64,000 nucleotides of DNA from Lutraria lutraria (GCA_964023205.1 OZ026842.1:6610408-6674407); one strand, 5' to 3'; numbered from the stretch's first letter, positions 12,901 to 27,900 are shown. Notes: generated by a model from the letters alone, not told the origin. Translations and numbers: made by a program.

Positions 12901-15900
12901 CCTCCATATGTGAAGAGCTTGCTGGTTCCTTGTGAAATAAAAGTTAATTTCCCTCCATATGTGAAGAGCTTGCTGGTTCCTTGTGAAATATCTCTTGTGA
13001 ATGGGTAATTTGGTACCGGTTAAAATACCATCCTAGAATACTGGTAAGGTGAAGTAGCTGGTGTTTATAACTGAAATATTTTTAAAAGGGTGTTTAGCCT
13101 ACTAACAGAAAAAGGAGAGTTATAGCCCTTTAGTGTATATTTTTTATGTCCATACCAATAGAATTTATTAGATTTCCTGGTGGATATAAAGATAATAATC
13201 AAGAAATGATGTTTTTTTATCTTAGATTAAGTGTGTATTTTCTATGTAGTCTGTAACAAGAATAATTAATTACAAATCTGCTTTTTATTTTTATTTCGGG
13301 GTTTGTACATATTTAAACTATTTCATTTTATTGATAAGATTTTGGAAATATTTTAAATAATGTTAATAAATTACATTCATTTATCAATGATATACGGTAT
13401 TACTAAATTTCTGCAATGAGTCAGTGACATGCTTGTATGATCCCTACATTGTATTTATGTGTATGTTGGAATATTTTTGAAAGAGAATGTTGTAGTGGGT
13501 GGAATTGGGGCAAAGATATATATTTGAATAATCTATCTGAATAAAGTATAAATGATAAATTTTTCATACACCATGATAGATCTTTTTTACTTATTGTATA
13601 GGGATGGATCTATGGGTCTAACGGTAATGCACTGAACCACTAATCAAACTGTTGAGGGCTCGAATCTCGGCTCTGCCTTCCAATATTTCAGGGACGCTTT
13701 TTAAGTGTCCCCTTCCCATGTACTGATCTAAGTACAGTGTTTAGAAAATCATGAGAGACTGATGACTCTAGTAACAGTGCTTTAAACCAGACACAATAAA
13801 GAAACAGGAAAAATTATTCGAAATAAGATTAGGGAGACGAATGCCCGGTTCTCCTGTATCATATCTCCCCTCTCTCTGGGGCGGCCCTGAAATGACCACA
13901 GCTGTCAAATGGGCCGTTAAACAACTGTTAAAAGAGAAATGGGCCATTAAATAACTTAAAAATATGAATATAATTTTTACCTAGATTTACCACCAATTCC
14001 TGTGAACCTCACTGTTGAAGAGCGCCGTGAAGGGAGAGCGCTACATATGTCATGGGGATTACCAACTTCTAACGGTACATATCCCGGGATACCAGTCTAC
14101 GTTCTCGAACACAGGAACACAACGAGTCAGAAACCTGTATGGAATGATAGAAATATACCCTGGACAACTATAAATATCGTAAGTTACTGTACCATACTTA
14201 TATTTAAATTCACAGCCAAGAAAAGGTAACTCTTATATTATAAACATTTGTATATAACAGTTCCTCTGATTGGTTAATATCTCCAGCAGGTCCAATCAAA
14301 ACAACTCTTGTATGTGTCTTATTGCATGTTATATTGGTATGTGTATAACAGTTCTTCTGATTGGTTAATATCTTCAGCAAGTCCAATCAAAACAACTCTT
14401 GTTACATTCTGTCAGTGATAGGGTGTAGTTATATTTTTACCATACTACTTGTAGTAATGCACATGTGTAAACAATGCTGGTTTGTTTATGATGTTTTCTT
14501 GATGTGACACAAAAAAATAAAAACGAAAATAATGTTTATCTATGAAATTACTCATTCTACTTAAAATTAGCAAAACGTACTAAAACTCAAGAACTTGACA
14601 CAGTAGTACTAAAAAGCCTAATCATACAATTAAGCCGTGCTGGGGGCGGTTATTAGCTGTTCCCGATTCCGAATTTACCACGCTTTGTCTCCTTTATAAC
14701 ATGAAAAACTGAGTGTTTTTACACGATCAAATATGATTTTTCGTAAATTTTTCGTAAGAATGCAAAGGAGAAAATGTACCGGTAAATATAAGGATTGAAT
14801 CTTATTTTTTCGGGCGTTTAAAAAACGTGCTTGAGCGTTTAAACTGCATAAATGCCGGAAAAATAAGAAACAATCCTTTATTACATGCCTTCCCTTCAAT
14901 GTGCTTATCCCCTATATTAAATATTACATGTATCGGATAAGTAAGCTCTAGTAACAGTACTTTGATCATGGGGTCAGTCTGTGAAAGTTGCTCTATATCA
15001 TTTGAGTTTTTTCTTATAGAAAAGATTTAATATACCACAAATGATAGATTAGCAAGCAGTCATATCATGCTATGATTTCTACAGTCAGCCAAAGCTGACA
15101 TTCATTTTAATGTTCATGAAATTGTATCATGTATCTTAAGTATATATTCACACTACCGTAAGTACGAATTTTAGATTTAATTTTAATAATAAACGGAAGT
15201 TTATAGGATGTTAATTAGTTTTTAATGATTCAATTATTATTTGCCTGTTCTAATTATATCTATAAAGAGAATTGTCGGTAATTATTCTAGGCCAATCTAT
15301 TGTAAGGCCTGAAACATGTTTGTTTCTCGTTACATGCTTACAGAAAATAGGGTATGTACATTTGGGGCTTTCTTTGCTCTTGAAAATATGCGGAAAGGTA
15401 AAAAAGTGAGGCAGTGCATGTACTGCTCCGAGGCCGAATAGAAAGGCTTGGGTTGCTGGGAAAATTGGGGTAGGTCGGGTAACCAGAAACTAACTTTTTT
15501 TTAACGGCTTATCAACATGCATGGTTGACGATTGTTATTTTTTATAAACAGGTGCATTGTATCATGTTACGTCTTAGGTGTTATATCAGTGCCAACAGTT
15601 TATAAGGTTATCCGCAGTATGTGTCAATATTTAAATAATTCAGTCGGTGGCATAATTACTTAATTGTTTTAAGTTTATTGAAAAACAATTACTTTATATG
15701 GCACCATTGTTTTAGCAGTGTGCTAATTGTACATGTCGCAGTTTTAATTGTTTCAATAAAACAATTTCAATTCTTTGATTCATTGACAAGATTGATTTGC
15801 ATTGCTTGGGGTGCGTTTTATTCATAATTTGAGAACAGAACAGAACAAAAAAATAATCTTATTTTCAGACTTTTAGAAAGTGCATTTTCTTGTTTACGTA

Positions 15901-18900
15901 CAATAAATATATATATAAAGTTTAAAAAAATGAATATCACACATGTTTGATATATTTTATAAAATCACCAACCTCTTTCGTCTTTGATATATTTTATAAA
16001 ATAGCCAACCGGTTTCATCTATTGACTGTTCAGGGCATAATATAAAAATAGTGTCAAAATCTGCTTTAAAAGTTCTAGACCGGACAGGCACAATCTTTGA
16101 CATTTTATATAAAAAGTATAAATATTTATATATAGCTGCATAAGCAAACACATGGCAAGTGTTTATATTATATGAAGAGTACAACAAATATTTTACTTTT
16201 GTATAAAATTTCTAAGAGAGTTAACTATTAGATAGATTATTGAGAGTTCAAAAATAGTTATTCTTGAAAAATAGTTATTCTTGAAAAATGGTTATTAGAA
16301 CTGTAAATAAATGACAAAGCATTTAGACATAATATTTGGATGTCTTTATCAATTTAAATCTGTTTTGTACATTTATTGATTCAATAAACGTCAGCGATTT
16401 TTTTCCCTTCTTTGTTTGGGTCTGGTAAATGGATCCTTCCTAATAGCATTTAGGCTTTTAGAAATTCCCAATAAACATTTTTAAAAAAAAATGAATATCA
16501 AAATCGGACATAAATGACAAAGTTATGACCATTTTTTGACAAGAAGTATAATTTTATACTAGTGCAAAGAAACCAGAGAGCCAATCTGACTGGACCCGAC
16601 CCTATTCACAAAGAGATGAAAAATAAGTAACTAAACTTAAACATAGAAGGTCTTTTATAAGATTAATAGTAACCTTTAACATGCTTAATTTAGTAAATCC
16701 ATAGATCTTGGACATGTACACTCAATTCAATCAGAAAACACAAAAATATATAAGAGAACAATATTTTATGAGTAGATCCAGGGGTTATATTAAGTCATTG
16801 CCCCCTCTTTGGATAAATTAAGGGTCATGGTACTCATTATAGCCCTTCTAAGATGTGGATCCATAGTCTTGTGGTAATGCACTAGACTACTATTGGAACA
16901 GTCGTGAGTTAGAATCTCGGCTCGGGCTTCCAGGCTGCATGGATTTAATTTAGTTTAATTTATGCTCAGCCCCGTGTAAGGTCTACTGACATGTATTATA
17001 TACTTTCAGATTCAACAAAAGAAAATTTTACTCAAAAAGATCCATGCGGGATATTGGTACCAGTACCGTGTTGCCATGGTTACATCGAGTGGCACTCAGG
17101 GATATTCATTGCCATCAAAGCCATTTCGTTCATCTAGAGGTAAGTAGTAATAGTTTTCTTTAAAGACATTTCGAGGGCTCAGCGCAACACTGTTGTAACT
17201 TGTTCTTATTTCAATATGAGTTACTACACTGTTGCATTGCACCCTCAATTTGTTTGCCTGATTTTACAACTTACGTATGTTCGTGTCATCGCAAAAATGT
17301 AAACATTAAGGAGTGTTTCAACCGTTACTTTCTGATTTCTGACTGTGGCTGTGGTCCTGTGATTAGTGCCCAGGGTCTGTATTCACAAAGCATCTTATTT
17401 TTCTTTAACTTAAGTCGAAATTTTTACTTAAGTGTAAACTTTTTTCATGGTAAAAGTTTGTAAACCAGTCATCAAAATTGAGAAAATGAATTATCATTTT
17501 CATAATTGGCATCTTTAGAACAAAGATAAAATCATATTATTGTGATTTCCTCCTTTATATTAGTACAAAAGAGTTAAGGAAAAAGTCGAATTTAAGGAAA
17601 CATATAACTTAAGTTAAAAAATGACTTAAGATGTTTATTGAATACCGGCCCTGGACTTCTTACCCAGCGATACAGGTTTGAATCTCGGTTGTGACAGGTC
17701 ATACCCTTCTACGAAAATTTGACAAAAACTGTTAATTTTCCACCTTATGAAGGATGAGTTAGTGCTGGTTAGAAAACAGTCTCGGAAAAATGGCTAGGTG
17801 AACCTTTCGCCATGTATACAGTAACTGAAATATCCTTGAAAAACAGCGTTAAACCTCAAATGAAAATGTTATTTTCTGACTTCTAGCTGTGCAGAAATCA
17901 TCCCCTCCGCAGAACATCACAGAAGGTGTGACTACGCTCAGTAAAGGACATGTAGATCTAACTATTCACTGGGAGAGACCTGCATACTCTGATCTACCAA
18001 TATGGAAATATAAAGTATGTAATATACTACATATTACATATATTTGTTTTCACTGGGATTCAGCTTTGCATTAACAAACTGTGTCATGTGGCAACTTCTA
18101 GATTTACGTTTTTTTTATCATAACTAAAAAAAAAAATTAAAAAAAAAAATTTAAAATAAAAAAGATTTTTTTTTTTTTTTTTAAATAACTAGTAGTAGTG
18201 AAAGCAATAATGGTGTTATGTCATTTTTGGTTCTGATATTTGGCCCTATTCCCCAAGTAAAAGTATATGTTTCTCCAATGAGTGAAAATTTCTCTTAAAT
18301 CTTTCAAGATACTACCTAAAGAAAGTCTGTTAGTCTTTGAAATTTCCCCAATTTGGTTTTTCATGACGCTAATCTCCCCTATCAAAGGGACCCGATACCT
18401 GTTCCCAAAGGGCTGTGCTGATGTAATTGTAATATTACCTTTTATTTGATTATTTCTAATTTCTAATTTTCAGATTACTTGGGTTGAGCGTTTAAGCACA
18501 ATTTATCCCAAAATAATCAAAATTCCACTGCATGAGAAAACAGTCCCTGCTGTAAGTATTATCGTTGTGTTTTATCACGGTCAGCAACCATAAATGCCCT
18601 ATTTAGCACCCCAGGTGTGTTACATTTTGCAAAAAGGAGGGTGTTTATTAGAGTAATGAAATTGTAGTGGAATCGATTATCATTTTACTCCATACTAAAG
18701 CGAGCGTATGTTCACAAAGTGACATGTTGGTCGCTGACTCATGTCATTTTTATGCCCCCGTATTGATAGATCGGGGTCACATTGTTTTTGGCCTGTCTGT
18801 CTGTTTTTCTGTCTGTCTGTTTGTACCAAACTTTAACCTTGCCTATAAAGACAAAACGCTTCTACCTACAATCATCAAACTTCATATGTTGGTTCCTTAT

Positions 18901-21900
18901 GACAACCTCTACAGGAACTTTGCATTTTATGTGGAGGGGGCATTGTGTTTTAAAAACACATCTTGTTTTCTGGAAGCTTACCCCCTGCCTCTGCAATTGA
19001 CACTTTTGCTCTTGTTGGCAATCTGAAAATAGCTGTGTCTACATGACTTACCTTGGGCCTTCTTTCCCAAAAATAGAGGGGAGGTATTGGGGGGGGGGGG
19101 ATTAAATAGAGTGTTTACGGTACTTACAGAAAATCAATTCATATTTGACATGGTTGGCTGTTCCATTTTACCAAAGTACTCCTGATTTAATGCTTGCTAA
19201 ATGATTGCCTATGTTTTATCAACTGATAAAAAATGGGGTCCATTTCTATAACAGTGACTGTATTTGCTGTATTTACAAAGTAAAATTTTACAGTGATTAA
19301 AACATAACCAGACTTTATTCTGCCATTAGTTATTTTTGGGTTCATAAGTTAGATTATTAATATGCGATTAATAATTATATATTTTTATTAATTTTCAGCA
19401 CATTCATCATTTTAAACTGCGGAAGTTAAAACCTGGAACAAGTTACCACATAGAGGTATGTTAAATACAGTGTACAGTACAGAACAGTTATAGTGAACTC
19501 AGATATAATGAACAATTAAATACTTTACTATAACCATGTATTACTGTATCCAAGGAGTTCACTATAACCATGTGTTACTGTATCCATGAAGTGTATAAAC
19601 CATGACAAAATTTAGTAACTCAGCAAACTTTCATGCTCTACTGGATCTTCTCAAGAAATTATGATTGGTTTGTTAATAGTGTACAGTCAAACATGTGTTA
19701 GCAACCACCTCCGAATAAAGGCCACCTTGTGAATAAAGGCCACCTTGTGAATAAAGGCCATACTTTTAATAGCCATAACTGATTATTCAGAAAAAAATGA
19801 CGTCCGAATAAAGGCTACCTTATAATTAAGGTCATATGATGTCTTTCCCAAGAATAGCCTATGTTCACAGTTTGACTGTACATGTATATGTTATTAAATC
19901 GTTTCAGATTACAGCAATAGTTCAACAACCATCAGCATTTGGTAAACGTCATTTAAAGAGTAAACAAACATCAAAGGAAATTACAACGTTCACACCACCC
20001 AATTCTGAACCAGGTAAAACAACTCTCTGTCTTCTTTTGTACTGAAAAATAAGTTTTGAAAGTTTTACCGTACTCATGTTTAAGAAAGAATTTAACACAT
20101 TCCTTGAGATTAATGGTGCCATAAGGTAAATCGATGACCTAGTGGTAACGTGCTGGACAACTGAAAGAAAGGTCCTGAGTTTGAATCTTGGCTTTGCCTT
20201 TTGAATTTCTCAGGGATACTTTTTCAGTGTCCCCGACCCAACTACCGAGCCAAATACTGTGTTTAGTAAATCACATGAAATGGGCTAGGCAAGTATCGGT
20301 GTTTTAAACCAGGCATGATAAAGAACCAGGAAGAAGTATTCAAAATAAAATTAGGGATATAAATGCCCAGTTCTCCTGCATCTCCTCTCTCTCGGGGGGG
20401 GGGGGGGGGGGGGATAAATGGTACCATTACAATGTCTTTGTTTGTCAAAGTGGAATCTGTTTATGTTTGAGACAAAATTATTTGTAATTTTACCATGACT
20501 TAACATGTTATTTCACACAGTTCATCATTCTGGAGATTTTCACTTAAATTTACAGTTTAAGTGAAAAAATAATCTGATACTGATTTGAAGTGGCTAAACC
20601 TATTTGTTTGAAATGTGATACTGTATTTTCATTTATTTTCGTTGGGCTCAATTTTCGTGGTGTTTACTAAAATTGCTATTTCGTGGGGACATAAATTCGT
20701 GGAAGTTAATTTTTGAAAAGAAATGTCTTGTCTCTGCATTTAAATTCGTGGGGATTTGATTTCGTGGATGAGCCGACCCACGAAATCCACGAAATTAAAT
20801 CCCAGATGAAAATGAATGATTCCACAGTAATTCATATAGAAGTTAGATCACTTATAGTCACTCATGAGCTAATGGTTATCTGCTTATAATGGCCATATGT
20901 AGGAAATTCTTTCAGAGGCCAGTTATGGCATTTTCAAGGACTATTATCGGTTTTATTTTCTTGGTAAATTGAAAAATGCTTCAGAGACCGATTGGATGGA
21001 AATTTGTATACTTTATGGGTTATAACCATTCTTGAAGTTTTGCCTCCCTCTTAAATTTAACGAATGGTTGTTTATTGTGCAGTTATGTCTGAAGTTTTAG
21101 TGTTGTTACTGATGTTTTACTGTTGTTACTGATGTTTTAGTGATATCTAAGTAATGTTACTGATGTTTTAGTGATATCTAAGTAATGTTACTGATGTTTT
21201 AGTGATATTTAAGTGTTTTTACTGATGTTTTTTTTTATTGTCACTGATGTTTTACTGTTGTTACTGATGTTTTTGTATTATTTCTGATGTTTTACTGTTG
21301 TTACTGATGTTTTTGTATTATTACTGATGTTTTACTGTTGTTACTGATGTTTTTGTATTCTTGTTGATGTTTGCTCTTGAATGTAGACTTACTACTATAG
21401 TAGAACTGTGTGCTATATTTGTAGAATATATTTATATCACTGACACCTCAGCTGCTCTAGATGTTAGTCCTACTTCAGGTATATAGTTGTGTTTGATTCT
21501 AACATTAATTCTAACATTAATTCTAACATTTGTGATAATGTTGCAGTGATGCCTAACATTGTGAATCCATCTTGAAGTGCTTGTTTGTATCACACAACTA
21601 AGGGGCCTATGTGGTCATGTGGTTTTTGGTCTTTCTGTTTAGTTTTAGGGGCCTGAGAGGTTATAGTCTCTGACTAGTAATCACTAGCCTGTCATTATAA
21701 TCTCTGACTAGTAATCACTAGCCTGTCATTATAGTCTCTGACTAGTAATCACTAGCCTGTCATTATAATCTCTGACTAGTAATCACTAGCCTGTCATTAT
21801 AATCTCTGACTAGTAATCACTAGCCTGTCATTATAGTCTCTAACTAGTAATCACTAGCCTGTCATTATAGTCTCTAACTAGTAATCACTAGCCTGTCATT

Positions 21901-24900
21901 ATAGTCTCTGATTAGTAATCACTAGCCTGTCATTATAGTCTCTGACTAGTAATCACTAGCCTGCCATTATAATCTCTGACTAGTAATCACTAGCCTGTCA
22001 TTATAGTCTCTAACTAGTAATCACTAGCCTGTCATTATAGTCTCTGACTAGTAATCACTAGCCTGTCATTATAGTCTCTAACTAGTGATCACTAGCCTGT
22101 CATTATAGTCTCTAACTAGTGATCACTAGCCTGTCATTATAGTCTCTAACTAGTAATCACTAGCCTGTCATTATAGTCTCTAACTAGTAATCACTAGCCT
22201 GTCATTATAGTCTCTAACTAGTGATCACTAGCCTGTCATTATAGTCTCTGACTAGTAATCACTAGCCTGTCATTATAGTCTCTGACTAGTAATCACTAGC
22301 CTGTCATTATAGTCTCTGACTAGTAATCACTAGCCTGTCATTATAGTCTCTAACTAGTAATCACTAGCCTGTCATTATTATCTCTGACTAGTGATCACTA
22401 GCCTGTCATTATAGTCTCTGACTAGTAATCACTAGCCTATCATTATAATCTCTGACTAGTAATCACTAGCCTGTCATTATAATCTCTGACTAGTAATCAC
22501 TAGCCTGTCATTATAGTCTCTGATTAGTAATCACTAGCCTGTCATTATAATCTCTGACTAGTAATCACTAGCCTAGTAATCACTAGCCTGTCATTATAGT
22601 CTCCAAGCCTGTCATTATAATCTCTGACTAGTAATCACTAGCCTAGTAATCACTAGCCTGTCATTATAGTCTCCAAGCCTGTCATTATAATCTCTGACTA
22701 GTAATCACTAGCCTAGTAATCACTAGCCTGTCATTATAGTCTCTGTTTAGTAATCACTAGCCTGTCATTATAATCTCTGACTAGTAATCACTAGCCTAGT
22801 AATCACTAGCCTGTCATTATAATCTCCAAGCCTGTCATTATAATCTCTGACTAGTAATCACTAGCCTAGTAATCACTAGCCTGTTATTATAGTCTCTGAT
22901 TAGTAATCACTAGCCTGTCATTATAATCTCTGACTAGTAATCACTAGCCTAGTAATCACTAGCCTGTCATTATAGTCTCCAAGCCTGTCATTATAATCTC
23001 TGACTAGTAATCACTAGCCTAGTAATCACTAGCCTGTCATTATAGTCTCTGATTAGTAATCACTAGCCTGTCATTATAATCTCTGACTAGTAATCACTAG
23101 CCTAGTAATCACTAGCCTGTCATTATAGTCTCTGATTAGTAATCACTAGCCTGTCATTATAATCTCTGACTAGTAATCACTAGCCTAGTAATCACTAGCC
23201 TGTCATTATAGTCTCCAAGCCTGTCATTATAATCTCTGACTAGTAATCACTAGCCTAGTAATCACTAGCCTGTCATTATAGTCTCCAAGCCTGTCATTAT
23301 AATCTCTGACTAGTAATCACTAGCCTAGTAATCACTAGCCTGTCATTATAGTCTCTGATTAGTAATCACTAGCCTGTCATTATAATCTCTGACTAGTAAT
23401 CACTAGCCTAGTAATCACTAGCCTAGTAATCACTAGCCTGTCATTATAGTCTCCAAGCCTGTCATTATAATCTCTGACTAGTAATCACTAGCCTAGTAAT
23501 CACTAGCCTGTCATTATAGTCTCCAAGCCTGTCATTATAATCTCTGACTAGTAATCACTAGCCTAGTAATCACTAGCCTAGTAATCACTAGCCTAGTAAT
23601 CACTAGCCTGTCATTATAGTCTCCAAGCCTGTCATTATAATCTCTGACTAGTAATCACTAGCCTAGTAATCACTAGCCTGTCATTATAGTCTCTGATTAG
23701 TAATCACTAGCCTGTCATTATAATCTCTGACTAGTAATCACTAGCCTAGTAATCACTAGCCTGTCATTATAATCTCCAAGCCTGTCATTATAATCTCTGA
23801 CTAGTAATCACTAGCCTAGTAATCACTAGCCTAGTAATCACTAGCCTGTCATTATAGTCTCTGATTAGTAATCACTAGCCTGTCATTATAATCTCTGACT
23901 AGTAATCACTAGCCTAGTAATCACTAGCCTGTCATTATAGTCTCCAAGCCTGTCATTATAATCTCTGACTAGTAATCACTAGCCTAGTAATCACTAGCCT
24001 GTCATTATAGTCTCCAAGCCTGTCATTATAATCTCTGACTAGTAATCACTAGCCTAGTAATCACTAGCCTGTCATTATAGTCTCTGATTAGTAATCACTA
24101 GCCTGTCATTATAATCTCTGACTAGTAATCACTAGCCTAGTAATCACTAGCCTAGTAATCACTAGCCTGTCATTATAGTCTCCAAGCCTGTCATTATAAT
24201 CTCTGACTAGTAATCACTAGCCTAGTAATCACTAGCCTGTCATTATAGTCTCCAAGCCTGTCATTATAATCTCTGACTAGTAATCACTAGCCTAGTAATC
24301 ACTAGCCTAGTAATCACTAGCCTGTCATTATAGTCTCCAAGCCTGTCATTATAATCTCTGACTAGTAATCACTAGCCTAGTAATCACTAGCCTGTCATTA
24401 TAGTCTCCAAGCCTGTCATTATAATCTCTGACTAGTAATCACTAGCCTAGTAATCACTAGCCTGTCATTATAGTCTCTGATTAGTAATCACTAGCCTGTC
24501 ATTATAATCTCTGACTAGTAATCACTAGCCTAGTAATCACTAGCCTGTCATTATAATCTCCAAGCCTGTCATTATAATCTCTGACTAGTAATCACTAGCC
24601 TAGTAATCACTAGCCTAGTAATCACTAGCCTGTCATTATAGTCTCTGATTAGTAATCACTAGCCTGTCATTATAATCTCTGACTAGTAATCACTAGCCTA
24701 GTAATCACTAGCCTGTCATTATAGTCTCCAAGCCTGTCATTATAATCTCTGACTAGTAATCACTAGCCTAGTAATCACTAGCCTGTCATTATAATCTCTG
24801 ACTAGTAATCACTAGCCTAGTAATCACTAGCCTGTCATTATAATCTCCAAGCCTGTCATTATAATCTCTGACTAGTAATCACTAGCCTGTCATTATAGTC

Positions 24901-27900
24901 TCTGATTAGTAATCACTAGCCTGTCATTATAGTCTCCAAGCCTGTCATTATAATCTCTGACTAGTAATCACTAGCCTAGTAATCACTAGCCTGTCATTAT
25001 AATCTCTGATTAGTAATCACTAGCCTGTCATTATAGTCTCTGATTAGTAATCACTAGCCTGTCATTATAGTCTCTGATTAGTAATCACTAGCCTGTCATT
25101 ATAATCTCTGATTAGTAATCACTAGCCTGTCATTATAGTCTCTGATTAGTAATCACTAGCCTGTCATTATAGTCTCCAAGCCTGTCATTATAATCTCTGA
25201 CTAGTAATCACTAGCCTAGTAATCACTAGCCTGTCATTATAGTCTCTGATTAGTAATCACTAGCCTGTCATTATAATCTCTGACTAGTAATCACTAGCCT
25301 AGTAATCACTAGCCTAGTAATCACTAGCCTGTCATTATAGTCTCCAAGCCTGTCATTATAATCTCTGACTAGTAATCACTAGCCTAGTAATCACTAGCCT
25401 GTCATTATAGTCTCCAAGCCTGTCATTATAATCTCTGACTAGTAATCACTAGCCTAGTAATCACTAGCCTGTCATTATAGTCTCTGATTAGTAATCACTA
25501 GCCTGTCATTATAATCTCTGACTAGTAATCACTAGCCTAGTAATCACTAGCCTGTCATTATAATCTCCAAGCCTGTCATTATAATCTCTGACTAGTAATC
25601 ACTAGCCTAGTAATCACTAGCCTGTCATTATAGTCTCTGATTAGTAATCACTAGCCTGTCATTATAATCTCTGACTAGTAATCACTAGCCTAGTAATCAC
25701 TAGCCTGTCATTATAGTCTCCAAGCCTGTCATTATAATCTCTGACTAGTAATCACTAGCCTAGTAATCACTAGCCTGTCATTATAATCTCCAAGCCTGTC
25801 ATTATAATCTCTGACTAGTAATCACTAGCCTGTCATTATAGTCTCTGATTAGTAATCACTAGCCTGTCATTATAGTCTCTGATTAGTAATCACTAGCCTG
25901 TCATTATAATCTCTGATTAGTAATCACTAGCCTGTCATTATAGTCTCTGATTAGTAATCACTAGCCTGTCATTATAGTCTCCAAGCCTGTCATTATAATC
26001 TCTGACTAGTAATCACTAGCCTAGTAATCACTAGCCTGTCATTATAGTCTCTGATTAGTAATCACTAGCCTGTCATTATAATCTCTGACTAGTAATCACT
26101 AGCCTAGTAATCACTAGCCTGTCATTATAATCTCCAAGCCTGTCATTATAATCTCTGACTAGTAATCACTAGCCTGTCATTATAGTCTCTGATTAGTAAT
26201 CACTAGCCTGTCATTATAGTCTCCAAGTCTGTCATTATAATCTCTGACTAGTAATCACTAGCCTAGTAATCACTAGCCTGTCATTATAGTCTCTGATTAG
26301 TAATCACTAGCCTGTCATTATAGTCTCTAACTAGTAATCACTAGCCTGTCGTTATAATCTCTGACTAGTAATCACTAGCTCCTCATACCTACTTCTAACA
26401 TGTGTGGAAGATGTCCAGTTAGCTAACCGTCAGTCAGTGGTTCTACCGAGGTAAGCCTTGGGTTAAAGATAACTAACCCAGGCTGTTAGTGCTATGTTAA
26501 ACCAGAAATAAAACCACGCTTCTAAATTTTATGTCAGAACTAATATGCTGATGATTGCTTTATGATCCCTTTGAAATTCTCACTTGGATGATGGACCTAT
26601 TTTCATGTTTTATGTGACTGTACTGTGTTGTTTAAATTGCTATCGTTGTATAATTCAAAGTACTGACTGTTGCACGATTGTTTTTCATTTGATTTAACCT
26701 TTTTATCAATGTATTTCCTTACGCTTTACATGTTTGCAATAAGGAATATTTTGTTAGACCTCTCTGCTATGTACTGTAAGTTTGAAGCAATACAGTGCAA
26801 CCTCTCTAGAGCGGCCTTCTCTTGAGCAACAACCTCCCTTTAACAACAGCATGATATTTTCCCACTGCACAATTTTACTATTAATTTAACCTCTCTAGAG
26901 CAACAACCTCTCAACAACAACATAATTTTACTACTCCCAAAGGGTGTAGCTTCAGAGAGGTAACACTGTACTGTGAAATACAGTAAAACCTGTGTTAGCA
27001 GCCATAAAGGCCACCTGTCAATAATGGTCACTTTTTTCCTTTTTCAAGGGTGGTCTTTGTTCACAGGTTTTACTGTATTATGCAATAGGAATATTAACAA
27101 CTAAAAGAAGCGTATTGTTTGTAAAGTTAGTTATCAAAAAGCTTGTACCAATATTTTTCAAGTGTAAAATCTTCACCCATGTACAGCAGAACTTTAGAGT
27201 TGATTCCTAGGTACGCATAATTACTAAACTATACCGGTATTCTATACGATTTATATTTGAAGATGTATATTTCTTACCGTGTGTGTATTTTGTTTCAGAT
27301 AAACAACCTCAAATCTATTCTGTGATGAGGGACCTTATTGAAGTGAACAATTTACAAGTTGTTGACAATATTCCATATTTTGACAAAGGTTCATTGAAAG
27401 CACTACTAAGCTGGGAAGTAGAGGGAGGTAAGAATAACTGTAGTAAAACCTTACTCAGCAATCCTTTGATATATGACAGTCTGCAGGGGCGTAGCTAGGT
27501 CAGATTTCAAGAACTCTCAAATTTATGATATTGGGGGGAGGGGGGGGGGGGGCAAAGATTCCCTGAAGCCAAATATAATGCAAATGTCAATTACGTCTCA
27601 AACATGTTTTATTGAAGTTCAGAAACACAATTTTATAGCTCACATTCTTTGATACACTATTTATTTTTTCATTATATTATTATAAATCGAAGTACTTCTG
27701 AGGGTGTTTTTGAGAATAATGAAATTCTACTGAAGGGGTAGTTTTTTTATGCCCCCGTATCGATAGATCGGGGGCATATTGTTTTTGGCCTCTCTGTTTG
27801 TGTATTTGTCTGTTTGTACCAAACTTTAACCTTGCCTATAAAATCATAACGCCTGCATCTAACTCCATCAAACTTCATAATTATGTAGGTTCCTCATGAC

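Larger units (their letters stand above)
13985..17139 (+). other. ANOS1: ANOS1 exons for fibronectin type III domain 1
   Basis: Two exons (13985-14178 and 17010-17139) encode PPIPVNL... to ...PFRSSR. The FN3 landmarks are a conserved Trp in MSWGLP, and YWYQYRVAMV followed by a small-residue loop, matching WYQFRVAAV in human anosmin FN3-1. The intron between them is phase 0. In human ANOS1, FN3-1 carries the main heparan-sulfate-binding surface; basic residues here (KKILLKKIH) could do the same, which is inference. Confidence 0.9.
17887..20013 (+). other. ANOS1: ANOS1 exons for fibronectin type III domain 2
   Basis: Four short exons (17887-18014, 18474-18551, 19399-19455, 19908-20013) encode SSPPQNI..., the Trp of TIHWERP, the WKYKITWVE strand, the LKPGTSYHIEITAI strand and a TPPNSEP linker. 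Tyr in the LxPxxxY 'tyrosine corner' is present. Phases chain as 1-0-0-0-1. Splitting one FN3 domain over four exons is finer than its neighbours, but every junction has a clear acceptor and donor. Confidence 0.9.

Noticed and set aside
18667..19026. 119-codon ORF
   Set aside because: It overlaps the dispersed repeat G copy, whose relatives at 27750 and 42000 have no such ORF preserved.
21661..26379. Resemblance to a CRISPR array
   Set aside because: Repeats are contiguous 34/70-bp units with no unique spacers, in a eukaryotic intron; it is a satellite.
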